64,000 nucleotides of DNA from Ectobius pallidus (GCA_964059195.1 CAXKWD010000011.1:35268066-35332065); one strand, 5' to 3'. Positions 12,180 to 26,149 are shown, counted from the first letter of the stretch. Notes: generated by a model from the letters alone, not told the origin. Made by a program: numbers and translations.

Positions 12180-15100
12180 GAAAGTTTGTGGAAGAGAGGT
12201 TATTGAAGAATTTAATCTAACTAAACTTTATTATTGTAGACTTAAATGTGCACTGTGATCAACTATCATTTTATGTAATGAGGCATCTATTTTTTATTTA
12301 AAAAATATCCAGACTCCGTAAATTGTTATAGTCGTTTCGGTATATTTTTTGCTATTTTTATCTATTTTGTACTTCTTTTTAAACTTTCGTTAGAGTTGTA
12401 AATTTAGTAATAAAATGTCCACCTTATACCCTCAGTTATATAAAGAAACACACAGTTTTGTCATAAGATTTATTGTTAAAATTAAAATGTTAAAAACAGC
12501 TCTTTGGCTTACTAAATGTTAGAGTTTTTAAGGAAAAATAGATTCAGCAAGCACTGAATTTAGTATATGCTGCTTGGTTTCATTTTCAAAATGCAAAGGA
12601 AGTTTCATTTTCAGTATGTATTGATCTGTCGTGAAACTGATTGAAACATCAGCTAGGTCTATCAATTTTTATTGTCACAGTTTGCCTTCAGTTATTGAAT
12701 CGCAGTTGCCGCCATCTATGGTTGCCATCTTCAAATTGCTTGCAATGTAATTTCAGGTGATCAAAACTTCTTTTATGATGCTATTCTGATTAACTAATAG
12801 GATATGAGACAATGCACATAAGTTCTATGAATATTCTTGATTAATTATTGCTTGACACGTTCTTCTCCTTATTTTATTTAATAATAACCATTTATGGTTG
12901 AGATGTGATTTGGACGCAGAGTTTGATGGTGATATGAGCAACAGTTTTACATTATTAAAATATAACACAAAGAATCATTGTTTTGGCTACTAACCTCCCT
13001 TCCTCAATCAGCATTTTCTTGTTGATGTGATAAATTCAGTGCTCATGAATAATTTTTATGTGAATACTCATTGCAATAACATTTCACTGTAGAGCTGACA
13101 GGCATAGCTTAAAATAAAATAAAAATATATATTAAATTTGTGAAGAAACATAAAATACATTTTGTATAATTTTTGTAAAATATTCATTATCTCTCCTTAG
13201 TGTTATTACTTTGGCAATAACTGAAAAAGCTACTTTGCACTCACTGTTGCTTATGCCCAAATACCTTAACATATTTATTCATCAACATCATGCTATATCT
13301 TCTATGTTTGTCAGTTGTGACTATGCCTTAGTCATATGAAATGGAATAAGCTGTCCAATAGTTTGCTCTTGGTCTTTTGTATTGATATATGACATTGTTA
13401 ATGGTATTTTAATGGACAAGCCAGAGTGGCAGTGTTATGTTGGTAGCAAAAAGTGTTACTAATGGAAATTCTGGTGTAGAAATGCCAAGTTGTAACCTGT
13501 CTTGCATTCCTCTGAGGTTATTTTCTGTGTTATCCCTTCTCATCTATTATTATATTGACTAAATGATCTTTTTTCCTGCTCTTATAGGCTTGAGCCATTT
13601 CTTGTGAGATCGTTGGAATGGCGGCTGTCAGAACCCCTAGGGGATAGTGAAGATCCCACTGTTGTAGGTTAATGACTACTAAAACCATTATTACTGTAGT
13701 CGAGGTCCTACAGCTTAGCAAGGATTACGAACCAGAATGTACATGAACTGCCAAGAGGTGACTGCCGCTTTAACTGTGACAATTCATGTTAAGTGAAACG
13801 TAAGGAGACCCAGTGTGATTTATAATCAAATTATGATGATGGTCCTAGATTCAGTAGTCATAAACCCACAATAGTAGAATTTTCTTTGTTCTCTAGGGAT
13901 CTTTTCAACATTGAACTGGAACTCCCAAACTGTGAAAAGAAAGTGCTATTTTGTGTTTTATGATAAATCTAGTGGTGAATTTGTACAACATTCAAATCAA
14001 TTATACAGTGAACTCTCAATTCTGTGTGGATAGCTTAACCTAGTCTAATTTAGAATCATTTTTAACTTTACACTATATATATAATATATATATTCATATT
14101 CTTTAGTGCTTCCTTTTTTATGGCAATAAGTTATAAATTAGTGTAATTCAAAAGAGAGTAATTCAACACAAACTTTTCAGTTCAGAAGATAGTGCACGTT
14201 ATACATAATAGTAAATAATAGATTTAAAAACAAAGTTTGAGAAGACTGGTGACAAATTTATGTTTAGGTTTTATGGTTATACATTATTAGTGAAATCTTT
14301 TTAAGATTATGATGCACATATCTTGAATGTTTTTGCTGGTGATTCCCAATCATTGAAGTATATTCTTGATGTCTATATGAATAGCCATGAGCATCAAAAA
14401 GCAATCATCCAAAAAAAATATAATAATTTTCTCACTCGTGTTCTTGGCTAGATCTGTCAGTTTCAAACCAAATAGTAAAGTCAAAAGCCATGTGATGAGT
14501 TTTTAAAATTTTCTAGTTTTGTGTTTGTGAGACACTACTGTATCCCTGACTGCAGACGGTGCAGTTTGATTAATAGTTCTTCACATTATCTGCGGTAGTA
14601 TTCTTCTCCATTACCATGGAAAATTGAGAGTTACTTATATGTAAAATACCTCCACCATATATGTTGTAGAATACAGTACATTTATAGTTAAGGGGTTATT
14701 TTGTCCTTTATTTGAATCTTAATTTACTAATAAAGAATGTGTCAGAGCCGTTGTGTTCAAACTTGCCTTGAATTTTGCGACAGAATTGAGTTTCGTAATA
14801 AGGTCTCATTGAAAGAAATAGATTTATATTGCAAAAAATTGAAATTGATACCAGAATCCTAAATGACATATTAATTAACCTGGTTAACATTACTTCAGTA
14901 TAAAAACTAATGAGATGTGGTTTTGTAATTACAAGTTATTATTTTGTCTCACCAGATTTTCAAGATACATTTCAACATAAAGGCTTTGGCACATTCCGCC
15001 TTGATGTATTTAAAGTTTTGTAAATCTTTAAACCTGTGACTAAGTAACTGATCTCACTCTCTTTATCCTAAAATTCTTCTCATCAAAGTAAATTATTGTA

Positions 15101-15256
15101 CTTTGTTTTCTTTTAAATTTGACTGTTTTTTAAATAACAAAGTTTAATGCAAGCAAACTAGTTATTAATATAGCTGTACTTTCTTACAGAATGGACTTAG
15201 AAGTGGTTGGAGTCGAGAAAGATTGTGTTGTTCTTTATTTTTAAAATGTTACACAT
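12180..15256. other. AT-rich intergenic DNA, nothing recognised
   Basis: No exon, RNA gene or clear transposon end could be supported. Short open frames such as the minus-strand one at 13530-13721 have no recognisable motif. Confidence 0.4.
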
Positions 15257-15259
15257 TTA

Positions 15260-15754
15260 TGAGGGATAATCAAAATGTAAGTTACACTTCCAAGTTATGA
15301 TAATCGCATGGCGCTAAGTCTGGACTGTATGGAGGATGTTGCCATACCTCCCACTTGAATCGCCGCAGCAGTTCGGACGTTTGGCAGGCCGTGTGAGGTG
15401 TTGTGTTATTGTGCAACAAAATCACACCGGCGCTCAATTTTCAAAATTTATCATGTGTTCGGTAAGCTGAAAAAGGATCTCGGTGGACGATGATTCCGAA
15501 ACGAGGAGGTGAAAGCAGCTGTCTCCAGGTGGTTACATAGCGCTGGAGGTGATTTCTACACATCCGGAATCGAAAAGTTGGTTGACCGTTCTGAGAAATT
15601 GTTTACAGCCTCTTGGGGACTATGTGGAAAAGTGAAGATACATTGCATGTTGTCATAGCCGTGTTGCCTATGTGTAAGTGGTTTCATAAATGGCCAATTC
15701 AATTCTTTATTCACCATAACTTGGAAGTGTAACTTACTTTTTGATTCGCCCTCA
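15260..15754. mobile_element. Rearranged mariner element, 495 bp
   Basis: Terminal repeats of about 35 bp (TGAGGGATAATCAAAATGTA left; TGAGGGCGAATCAAAAAGTA from the right) are bounded by TA on both sides (15258-15259, 15755-15756), the mariner target site. The + strand from ~15452 encodes a mariner transposase C-terminus (LKKDLGGR, stop, FRNEEVKAAVSRWL, then GIEKLVDR). The catalytic-core part, with LLHNN, then HPPYSPDLAPCDYH, lies on the minus strand immediately upstream, at 15297-15454. That segment is therefore inverted relative to the rest. The 5' half of the gene is missing and stops are present, so the element is dead. Confidence 0.85.
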
Positions 15755-15756
15755 TA

Positions 15757-18285
15757 CATTTTATAGTTACTTCATAATGCAGCTAGGAGGATTGACTAGC
15801 AGAGGAAGATGAGAAGGGACATGAGATGATGATATTGTAAATAATACTGTCTCCAGATTGATAAAAGTTCCTTTTTCCTAAGTGAACTTTTTTATTGGAT
15901 AGAAATACAAATTACAGTACTATGAATGTGCATATGTATTTAGCATTTGTAAGGAGCTTGTCTCACAAATCATAGTCACAAACTTAAAACATAGTTTTAT
16001 CTGAAAATCAATAGAGAATATGAGATCATTTTTTGAATAAATGTTTGCAATAAATATTTGAAATGTAAGTTTTTAGGTTTACCCTTCATAAACATCAAAT
16101 CCTGCAATTCATGGGTTACTGTACTCACACTTTTCATTTCATGTATTGCTCGATATAAGGCAGATCTTTAAAATTTTATTTCTTCCTGTGATTACCAGTA
16201 AATTGTTCCGTATCCCCTCATTCCTACATTTTTGCATAACTTTACTTCCCTGAAAATAATAATACATCTGAAATACTAACAGATAATTTATTGTGATTTG
16301 TTATAAAAACTTCATATTACAATATTTTTGTGAGACTAACTTACTTTACTGTCACAAAAAATCATTTATGGCACTGAAGTTTATTTGTATGAAAAAATAC
16401 TTAAATAATAAAGCATAATCATCAAAAACATAAAGCATAATTATAAAACAAAGTAAAGCATAATATGGGTTCTCTAGTAATAGCCAGGGTAAAGTGAATT
16501 CTACGTTGCTAATATGCACCTACTTTTTCTTAAGAACTTATTTCAGTGCCTGAATCCCATGTTTTTAATGCCTAAAATGAGCTACAGATTCATGAAATTT
16601 TGGTTAGAACTTCACCCATAATATACAATTATCATGTAAGTACTGTATCATAAAATTTATTTTTTTGATAAAAAGCAAAGAGTTCAACATAAATCTAAAA
16701 TAACAGAAACACCATTGAAGGTGTTATACATTCCCCCTAAAATGGTCCCTAGACCCCAAAAATGCCATTTACTTAAGACACAATAACTGCTCCACTTTTG
16801 CACAAACTAATTCCAGATTGACACATAATGTTTAACTAGATGGAAAATCTAGGTGAGTTTGTTAAAGGATGACAAAAGTTTTCATTTAGCTATTTTAGTT
16901 TGTAAAAAATTTAAATTTTGGATTTGAGTGTCAAAAAAATCAAGCATACCATCAAGTAGCCTATATCTGTGCAAAATGTTATGCTGTTAAATGGAAATTT
17001 ATGCATAGAGGTTCCGCTGATACCATTTTTAAACGTCAGTGTGCCTCCAACTGCTAGCGCATGTAGGCCTAAACTTTAAAATCGTTTTCTCAGTTTCAAT
17101 TTGCATGTTATTTTGCCACATTCAAAATCTATCTTTTTCCACAAACATAGAGATACAGGTATGGCATTTTTTCACAATGTACTTGACAACGTATGCAATA
17201 AAATGTCTAATCAGATTTTCTGTGTAGCCCTCGGACCTTTTTAAAAAAATATTTAGTATATTCCCAGGGCAGTTTTTTTCACTTTTCTGGGTTAGGCCTA
17301 TATATATATTTTTTTTTTCAAACAATATTTTAAACAAAATGTATTAACAATATTAAAAAATGCATAAATAAATTTGTAAAGCAGGCATCTAAGAATCTCA
17401 CATCAAAGTTTCAGATTCATATTTTAATATCTATCAGAGGAGACAGATTTCAATTTTGATTTTAAAATCAAATTAATTAATATCTCACTTAAAAATTAGA
17501 TTTTGATTAAGTATGCAAAATTTCAAGTTATTAGGTCAAGTAGCTTAGAAAGCCACTCTCAACACTTCGGTTATTCCTTATTGGCCGACATAGAACCAAT
17601 GGGGTAGAAATAGGGAACGTTAAAAAAAGAACTCATAAATCACAGTAACTTCCTGAATATAAAAAAATTTACACCCATTTAAAGTTATTTCACTTCTTAA
17701 GAGTTGTACTAAAAACTTATGTTTAAAAAGTTGATTGAGAACACTAAACTATTATCTCAAGGGGTGAAAAACAGGGGCTGAAGGACAAAGTCGTAACTCC
17801 ATTATTGGCTCAGTATGAAATCCATTCAAAGTTAATTTGTATAAATATCTAAAACCTTTGTCGGAAACAATTTTGGATAGGATGAACTATTCTTGCAAAG
17901 GGTGACAAAACGAGGTTGCAGAACAACAACTTCATTACACCCTCAATAGACACAATATCAATCTCGTTCAGAATTGTTTTAAATATTACCAAAATCTGGA
18001 CTTTCCCCCTTTTTTCCCAATATAGAAAATACATTTACTTGAAAATCTGTCTGCCTCTGTAAAAAGTGTTATAGTTAAAGCAATCAACTTTTCCTTCAGT
18101 TAAGTATAAATCTCATGGTTAGCACCAAAATGCTAAATCTTTATGACCAGGGATCAAAACAACTTTGTTTAATGGCTGCGCCAAAAATATATAGTGTGTA
18201 ACACTCACATGACTTTCTCTGTCCTGCATATTGGTACATACAGGGTGATGCATAAGTCAGTTGACTCAGAAAAATTAAGAATTTT
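15757..18285. other. AT-rich intergenic DNA, nothing recognised
   Basis: No coding or RNA feature could be supported in this stretch. Confidence 0.4.
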
Positions 18286-18287
18286 AT

Positions 18288-18760
18288 ACAAGGGTAAGTC
18301 AATAAGTATCTACAATTTTTGTTTAATCTTTTGTAGGTTGGCTGTACTGCTTTGTGCAGTGCACATCGACATGTTGTTCATTTATCTCCATTTGTGGAAT
18401 GTTTCACCATTATGACTCCACTGTGTGTTGCGCTGTTGTACATTAAACATGGCTGCACCGCTCAGCATTTGCACCAAAGAAGAACAGCATGCAGTGATAT
18501 GTTTTTTGTTGTTTGAAGGTGTATCAGGAACCGGTTTCCATTGAATACTTTCCACACAATATGGAGGCAATGTTTTACCCTGGCGAAGTGTGTGTATGAA
18601 TGGATTGAAAAGTTCAGAAATGGTCGGACAATTGTGAAGATGAGGAAAGAACAGGATGCCCATCCACATCCACTAGTGATGCCAACATTGAACAATTGCG
18701 TATCATGATTCAGACAAACCGAAGAGTGACTGTTGGAAGCCCAGCACCCAAAAAGAAAAT
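18288..18760 (+). mobile_element. Mariner 5' end with truncated transposase
   Basis: A mariner-type terminus (CAAGGGTAAGTCAATAAGTA) follows TA at about 18288. From 18450 the + strand encodes the N-terminal DNA-binding region of a mariner transposase: MAAPLSICTKEEQ, a stop, then SVYEWIEKFRNGRT, with frame breaks. Homology fades near 18760, and no matching right end was found. It is a dead 5' fragment. Confidence 0.75.
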
Positions 18761-18839
18761 GATTTTTACTATGTTATATACAAAAAGAACTGATATTAAG
18801 ATTGTATTGTCTATGATTCGAGCAAGTGACTTAAGCAAT

Positions 18840-19600
18840 GGAAAAGCAGCACTTCAATGCAGACAGGTATTTCTCATCTTGACCATAATTTTAAGCTTGA
18901 ATTTAAGCGATGTAAAAATTATTTAAAATAGTTTAATTCCTATTTTAGTGATATTTGAACCAGTGATTTTAAGAATCGGTACCAGAACTTTCCAAGGCTC
19001 TCAGCCACTTCTCAACACTTCCTCCAATGACCTTAGCCATTCCTTATTATGATGTTATTCATGAAGTTTAGCAATGTTATATGATTTTGAAATCAATTTT
19101 TTTTTTTTTTTTTTTTTTTTTCAAATCAAAGCCTCAACCACTTCTCATCTTGATATTAAGTAAGAATTTTGATATTTAAAATTCTATTGTGTTGGGATTT
19201 GAAACAGCGACCGCGCATCTAAAATACGACTCTCCTATGCCCTTAGCCATTTCTCAGCTAGGCATTAAGTTTGAATTTTAAGTATGTCAAAAACTTTGAA
19301 ATCAATTAAGGACATTTTAAATTCTGTTGCGCTGGGATATGAACCAGCAACTGAAACAACAGATGCATGGCTTTCCAACGCCCACAGCCATTTCTCATCT
19401 ACATATTAAATTTGATTTTTAGCTATGTTTTATAACTTTGAAATCAACTAAAGACATTTTCAATGTACGGTACAATTCTATTGTACTGGGATTTGAAACA
19501 GGTTTGTTGGAAGCACAGCCTGTCGCTGCCCTCAACCATTTCTCCTATTGTATTTTAGCATGAATTTTAGCTTTTTAATAGGTCTGTTCTGTCTGCCACA
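18840..19600. repeat. Tandem array of diverged ~130-bp units carrying inverted B-box-like motifs
   Basis: At least three to four units repeat the order TTTGAAATCAA, then ATTCTATTGTGCTGGGATTTGAA(C/A)CAG, then a C-rich stretch, then AGCCATTTCTC. The word GGGATTTGAACCAG resembles the complement of a Pol III B box (GGTTCAAATCCC), which hints at a tandemly amplified tRNA-like sequence. A run of 25 T (19097-19121) interrupts the array. Confidence 0.6.
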
Positions 19601-22205
19601 TTGTGAGTATTTAACTACGCTGAAAACTGTCATTGTGCACATGTGTGATGGCACGTAGTACATGAATAGATTTTGGGAACACACCTATAACTATCAAGTT
19701 GAAAATAATAGGTGTTGGCATCATGGTAATTCATCAATCAATCAAGTTTGTTGTCTGAAGACCTAGGTACAAGGTATTAGACAAATTCAAGTTACTTCTT
19801 AGACAAAAATTTGCAGGAGTAATTACAAGTAGACTTAATAGCTATAAGTATAAGTTAGACAGTGAAGAAGATATGTCAAGCAATTATACAGTTACAGGTC
19901 ATTTATATTGTATATACATTTTTGAATTAGGTATTTTTTAAATTTAGGTTTGAATTCCTTAGTGCAGCTAATTCCTTTAAGGTTGCTGGGTAATTTGTTA
20001 AAGAAAATTTTTCCAGCTACGGATGGATCTTTTTTATAGATATCTTATTATATGCTATGCTATGGAACATGGAACAGATGCAGGGGCTGATTTCTCTGTG
20101 GAATATTAGTAACATCTCTAAGAACAAAACAAAGATCAGCAACAAGAACATGTATGATTATGATAATCGTACAACAGTTCATACAAAATTAAATCAAAGC
20201 ATCAGCAAATACCCTTAATAAATGGTATTTGGCTGGAGTGCCTGAAGTGTAAGGTTTGATGATTCTATTTTTTCTCACTAGAGAGTGCCCTTTATCCCAA
20301 GCAGCACTGCACAAATGACAAGAAATGGCGGCTTGTTTAATTTGGCTAAATTTTATAAAACTGAGAGTTCCAGCATACATTATTGCAATTGCTTTGCATT
20401 TTTGGGTTATGCAAGTTTGGTGGATAAAGCCATATTTTTAAAATCAATCTCTTTGTCTCTAGCCTCTGCTTTGTTGATTATATTCAGTGAAATCCATAGA
20501 TTAATTTCTTGCGAACAAATGGTAACGAAACTACTTTTGGCTAAAGATGACACTTTTACCCACCATCCTCCTTAAGCTTGTTACAGGAACATAGCAATAG
20601 TAGTAATATATAGTAGTATTCAGAATAACTATCTGGCTTGTACCTGGGTTCGAGGTGTTTTATCCAAGCTTTCAGCAGCAGGCTCCATTACCGATGAAAT
20701 GTTGGGAAGTCCTCTGATGATGCAACGGAGTGTATTGACAAAAGCTTGAATGAAATATCTCTGTCCCTCAGGTGTAGACCCAAGAAGTTATTCTGAATAA
20801 TATTTGCTGGTAAAGTTTCACAGAGTTTATTACACTAATAGTTTAACTTCATAATAATAATTATGTGTTATATGTTGTGTTAGTTGTTATTGTTGTTTAT
20901 TATTATTATTATTATTATTTAACGGCGGTATGTATACCATAATTTCACCCCTATGCTGGAATTCTGTTTTATAGTCATTTTTTTGCCTGCCTGTAAATCT
21001 ATAGACATGGGTCGGTTACGTTTATGCACACATGTAGTATTAGTTGCTGTCGGACATGCAAACAGAAAGTCAGCACCTTAACAAATGCTCCACTTAGGTA
21101 TATGGTTGTATTATACAATAACATTATTGAGTGAACTACAGTATATAATATATTTTTGAAAACATTATTATAAAATACATGATGCATGTATGGGTGCTAA
21201 ACGGCAGGTTTAAAATGGTTTAATGGTAGAGATGAACTGTTGAAGAAATTACACATGCAATGATGGAGGTGCGACAATGAAACAAATCTAATGTGATAAT
21301 CTTGTATATGATCTTCTCTGTTGGAGTGCACATTCAGTTGTCTCAGCCTTACATGAAGCCACATTGCTCGCAAGACTTAAAACCTAAGAACCTTAGAACT
21401 ATCCTACGGAAATCACAAAAAACAAAATATTCTTCAAGTAGACCGGTACTAAGAGTGAAAGAAAGTGCCCATTGTGCTTCTAGTCACATCCCCAGAAAAT
21501 ACATAACCCAAATATAAAATTTCATTTCAATTAGATTTTTAGTTTCGAGCCATACTGTTCAGACATACACACCTTTTCCAAAAACAGTATTTTTGAACTC
21601 AATTCAAAACGTGTAGTAAAATGCGAAAACTCGACATTGCAATTAAGCATGAAACACAACACTTTCTCTCCCTGCAGTGCATACAGAAGAAATAGAGTAA
21701 AACATAATATGCATTGCTGGCCAGCTTTTACAACCCATATTTTTGCAAGGAATTGAGAAACAGATAAAGACAGTAATTATTATTACATGAAAATAAACTG
21801 TTTTTATAATGTTCTTAAAATAAACTCAATACTCAATAACTCACGATTACAATAACACATTACATAGGCTTCGATTTGCAAGGGCAAGGTATTTCCTCCA
21901 ATATTTAAAAGTAAGGGCCCTCCCATATTTAAAACTCTGAAGTCATGTTTGATGATTTTCTATGCAAGAACAAACTTAAAGCATATTTGCCAGTAACACT
22001 TTCAAAATTATTTATTACTTTGTTTGTTGGTCTATCCCTAACTACTAAAATCTTAAAATCCTGTTGGCTTCTGGATATCTGCTGCATCATGTGTAAGCTC
22101 TCTGCAGAGATTTTCTGGTCAACTTGGGCCGTGAAAGCCTATGATTAAATATTGTACTAACAATCTTAAAAGGTAATTCTTATCCACTTCCAATAATATT
22201 TTCAA
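19601..22205. other. AT-rich intergenic DNA, nothing firmly recognised
   Basis: It contains a (TTA)n run near 20897-20919. No reading frame here has a recognisable domain. Confidence 0.4.
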
Positions 22206-22208
22206 CTA

Positions 22209-22512
22209 ACTCTGTGGCGCTACATCCTTAAAGGGACTAGGCCTACCACCTGATCGCTGTGTCATCTACCATAGACAGATGGCAGGATTGGGGGCACGTG
22301 GTCAGCATGCCGACACCCACGGCCGTTAATGGTGCTTTCCATGACCAGCGCCACTACTTCTCTGTCAAGTAGCTCCTCAATTTGAATCACGAGGTTGAGT
22401 GCACCCCGTTCCAGACCTTCCTACCTCAGAAAAATCCGAGGAGGTACCGGGGGTATCGATCCCGGGCCAATGGATCTGTAATCAGCTAGGCTAACCGCAA
22501 GACCACGTCTAT
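22209..22512 (-). mobile_element. tRNA-derived SINE, minus strand
   Basis: Read on the minus strand it begins with an A-box-like word (TGGTCTTGCGGTTAGCC, ending near 22504) and a B-box-like word (GGGATCGATACCC). A body of about 230 bp follows, with the words GGCATGCTGACCAC and CCATCTGTCTATGGTAGATG. The same order of head and body words occurs on the + strand at 43563-43855, so both are copies of one family. Pol III promoter function is inferred from the boxes. Confidence 0.8.
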
Positions 22513-22678
22513 GACGGTTAACTTAGTTCTTTCAATTTTTAAGAGAAACATTGCAATTTAAACAAGCCACCATATTCCGCAGTTGTGCTGCACTAGAGAA
22601 GACTGGCGTGGTTAAGTGAAAGCTTACACTTCTTGCGCTGTGAGTAGACTTTCGTCGTTTCGAGATTCGTGCAGGGCT

Positions 22679-22696
22679 GGGGGGGGGGGGGGGGGG
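22679..22696. repeat. Run of 18 G
   Basis: An uninterrupted G tract sits in a locally GC-rich patch (22560-22750) within AT-rich DNA. It could be an assembly artefact or a real length-variable tract. Confidence 0.9.
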
Positions 22697-22749
22697 AAGC
22701 GGAGCAGTGCACGGGAATAAGTTTGTGTTCTGTGGTGCACGGAAGAACC

Positions 22750-24832
22750 GAGCCGAGATTGGTTGGGTAGATAAACCCTGACTCAAGGATGTTGAGTCTA
22801 AATTTCGTTTTTAAAATTAAGTTTTAGAATAAAATCAATGGATTACAATTTATTCCATGTGTAATCGAAGTGCGTTATGCTGAATATGACAATAGACAAA
22901 ACTGAAATACCGTTTAATGGACTGTTGACGTGTAGCAGTTTTGTTGGGTCCCCGTTTTGTTTACCTCAGTGTTATGGTTAACTCACAAACCTAGAGCCAG
23001 TGTTTACATTTATCTTGGAAGTACTTCAACCTAAATTTATTTTAAATAACATTTTACTATATAGATCATGCACGGTTTTACATAAAAATTAAAATAATTC
23101 AGACTTTTTATTCTACGGTATAGCAGACCCATAACTCTGTCAAAGACAATATAGGCTACTGTTTTATTTATATTTATTAGAATGTAAACAACATATTATA
23201 CTGTTATAAGTGTGCTAGTAATCCATGTTTTTAACAAAGAGAACAAAGAATAATAGTAAAATTTGGATGTGGAAATAGTAAAAAATGGAATTCGTCTGTA
23301 ATTCATGTGAAGGGATACATTATTCTGCAATTTGACTGTTCTGTCCTTTAATTTTTAGACTGAACTCATTGCATATTAGGTAAGAATATAGGTGTTATGG
23401 TATAAGTGAATTATGTTAAGTGGGTTTACTGCATGAAACTAACTTAATTTTTTTAATTACTAACATAGATTTTGGGGGATGATTGTGAAGTCTTTTCCCT
23501 TTTCTTTTAACCTGAAAAAGGTTATGTTTTACATTGTACTGGTCGGTAGTCTTTGAATGTAATACTGTGACTCCCACACTGCTGCTTCCCACTACAGTCT
23601 ACTTTGTAATTATTACAAGTATGGAACGAGAACAACCTGTTACAAATGATAAAAATAACAAGCTATCTAAGCTTCTGCCTATGGTGACTTTTATTGGGTA
23701 GTCTTTGAATATAATAGGCTACTGTATCCCGCACACTGCTTCATCCCACTACAGTTTTCCATTGCGTAAGTGCACCACCAGTCAAAACTGGAATGATTTT
23801 AATGTATTTAATTATTCACTGCTAAATCCAAACGTATTACATTCACAAACACTGCTTTCACAACCCCCAAGTTTGTGTTCTGTTTCTCTACCTCTTTCAT
23901 TAAATTTACAACTTTTGCCACAACTTTCTTGCGTTTGATTCCAGCTGTTGGAACACACACACAATTTTATTCTCCTCAGTCAGTAAAATTGCTATTTTCT
24001 CGTTTATTTGGGCTCCCATCCCCTGTGCTTACATAAACTATGTGTCAACGAGATGATAAATCTTCCATTTCGCCAAAAGGGTTTTTATAATCTATGGAAT
24101 TTGTATACTGTACTAGTCTATTTCTATGGAATTCATACATAAGTTAAACTCAGTTTCTTCCAAGAAATACGTGAAATGGTAAGGATATCTTGAAGATGTG
24201 AATACTCACTTAACCTAAAATGGCATAATTTAAACTGATATTCACAAGATTCACTGCCTCACATGACAAGAAATGCATGATTGGATGTTGGTGATGTGGC
24301 AACCAATGAGAAGAATGATCATCAGCAGCCAATTATAATATTTAGAAACAAAGAACACAGAGTGCATCGAGCAGATTGCTACCACAGAATCAAAGAAGAC
24401 CCAGATATGTATATTTTTTGTATAAGAGAATTTGTATAGTAGCAATGTGAATGGGTAAGAGCAGTTTGAATGAGTTGGAATTAATGTTTTAAGTGTCACT
24501 TTGTTTATCTGACCCATACGAATGTATTTCTGTTTTGTTGAGTAAAATGACAAAATTAAAAAAAGTAAATAAAATAAAATTATAATAATAATAGCTCTTG
24601 TAGATAGAATACTATAATTTAACCCTTAGATAGGAAGATCACCTAATTCCCCTTCATGAGGAACTTCCATTCTGAGACGGATATACACGTTTTCACCAAA
24701 AGTTAAAAGGTACCAATACTGTATCACAATTTTATTTATAGAATTAGAGACATTTTAGAATTAAAATTGTATTTATAAAGTATATCGCCACGGCTATAAT
24801 GTCTAGTTAGGGCCTGAAGATAATTTGTTTCA
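22750..24832. other. AT-rich intergenic DNA with a small internal duplication
   Basis: A block of about 55 bp beginning GGTAGTCTTTGAAT at ~23545 recurs at ~23697 with about 80% identity, both ending CCCACTACAGT. No gene is supported in this stretch. Confidence 0.45.
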
Positions 24833-24836
24833 TGCC

Positions 24837-25560
24837 TGACGTGTAATCGTACTGGTAGCGATAGTACGATACCGCTAATATTAATTTCTTCTACGTCAAA
24901 TATTTATTTCTTCTGTGAATTCGGCTTTTCCCTTGAGAAAAGCTAAGCTCTTGAATATCAGCTGTTCTCGTAGATGTAGTCTTGTTGTTTATTTGAAGCA
25001 CTGAAGTCTAGATGAGGAGAATAATTAATTACTAAAATAAATACGAAGTATTGACGTGATGAATAACATAAGTTCTATAGTTTATTCCAATCAAAGTATA
25101 CAGTAATGAAAATTTGACAGTAGTCAACTGTCGACGTTCAAGTTACATTGTGCCCCCTGAATAACAAATATCCAGAGTTTTTATACAAAATAATACGTCA
25201 TTGATGACATAGTATTTCCTACTTTGTTAGAGAAATGGGAGAAGATTAACCTTCTTATCAGCAATAAAACTGCTTGTATACTTAATATTATTGTCTTAAA
25301 AATGACATTCCTAAAATAACTGATGAATCAGATCTGCTGTAATGTGATATTCTGCATGGTATTGCATCCGCTTTCCTGGTCATATGAGACACTAGGAAGC
25401 TACTCGCATACTTATCAATGCGTGCAAAACTGGCACTCTTACATTAACTTTAACTTTCTATTATAAATCTGTCAGAAAATATTACTTGAAATTTTCCTAA
25501 AATAAATGTATTACAAAAGTGTCTTTATACTATTCTTTTATATGACGCTGTTACACGACA
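24837..25560 (-). repeat. LTR (3' LTR of the minus-strand element)
   Basis: 724 bp. In + orientation it starts TGACGTGTAA and ends TTACACGACA, so the ends form a 10-bp inverted repeat with one mismatch. It matches 30012-30735 with four substitutions and no indel. Confidence 0.95.
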
Positions 25561-25572
25561 CTTTCCCCCTTA
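25561..25572 (-). other. Polypurine tract of the LTR element
   Basis: Read on the minus strand it is TAAGGGGGAAAG, directly adjoining the 3' LTR. This is the expected position of the plus-strand primer for reverse transcription. Confidence 0.8.
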
Positions 25573-26149
25573 ATATAAAAGTTTGAGGTCATCTTACCTC
25601 GAATCTTTTTAAATCTTTATTTCTGACCAATTGTCGTTTGGTAGTTAAAACTGTATCACTGGAAGTGTTTCCTTCTCCCTCTCTCTTTACAGATATATTT
25701 TCTACATTTACATTTGTTTTTTATTTTAGAAGAAGGTGAAATAGTTGACATTCTATTTCATCATCCTCTTTACATGTAATGACAATTCTTACTCATTTTT
25801 ATTAATTTGGCTTCTGATCACTTTTTTTTTTTTTTTTTTCAAAATCATTCATACATAAATTAAATTGCATTGCATGAAAAATTGTTAATTGCATGATCTG
25901 CATTTGTTTCTACAACACAATAAAATTATAACTCTTATAAAGTTATAATACCTGTTACAATAAAATTACTATCATATAAAATCAAGATAAATTCTATCAT
26001 TTTTTCTTTTCTTTTAATTTCTCTTGTTCTCCTTTCATAAGCGTGATTAATTCATCCATGCGATATCCTGCATATTTTAAATCATTTAAATAAAATAAAA
26101 TGTTAAAAATGGTAATTCAATTGATTTACGAACCAATAGTTCCTGTGTT

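Noticed and set aside
15556..15759. 67-codon minus-strand frame
   Set aside because: It is a shadow of the mariner C-terminus and its terminal repeat.
24251..24553. 100-codon minus-strand open frame
   Set aside because: No recognisable motif, hydrophobic AT-driven composition, no splice or promoter context.
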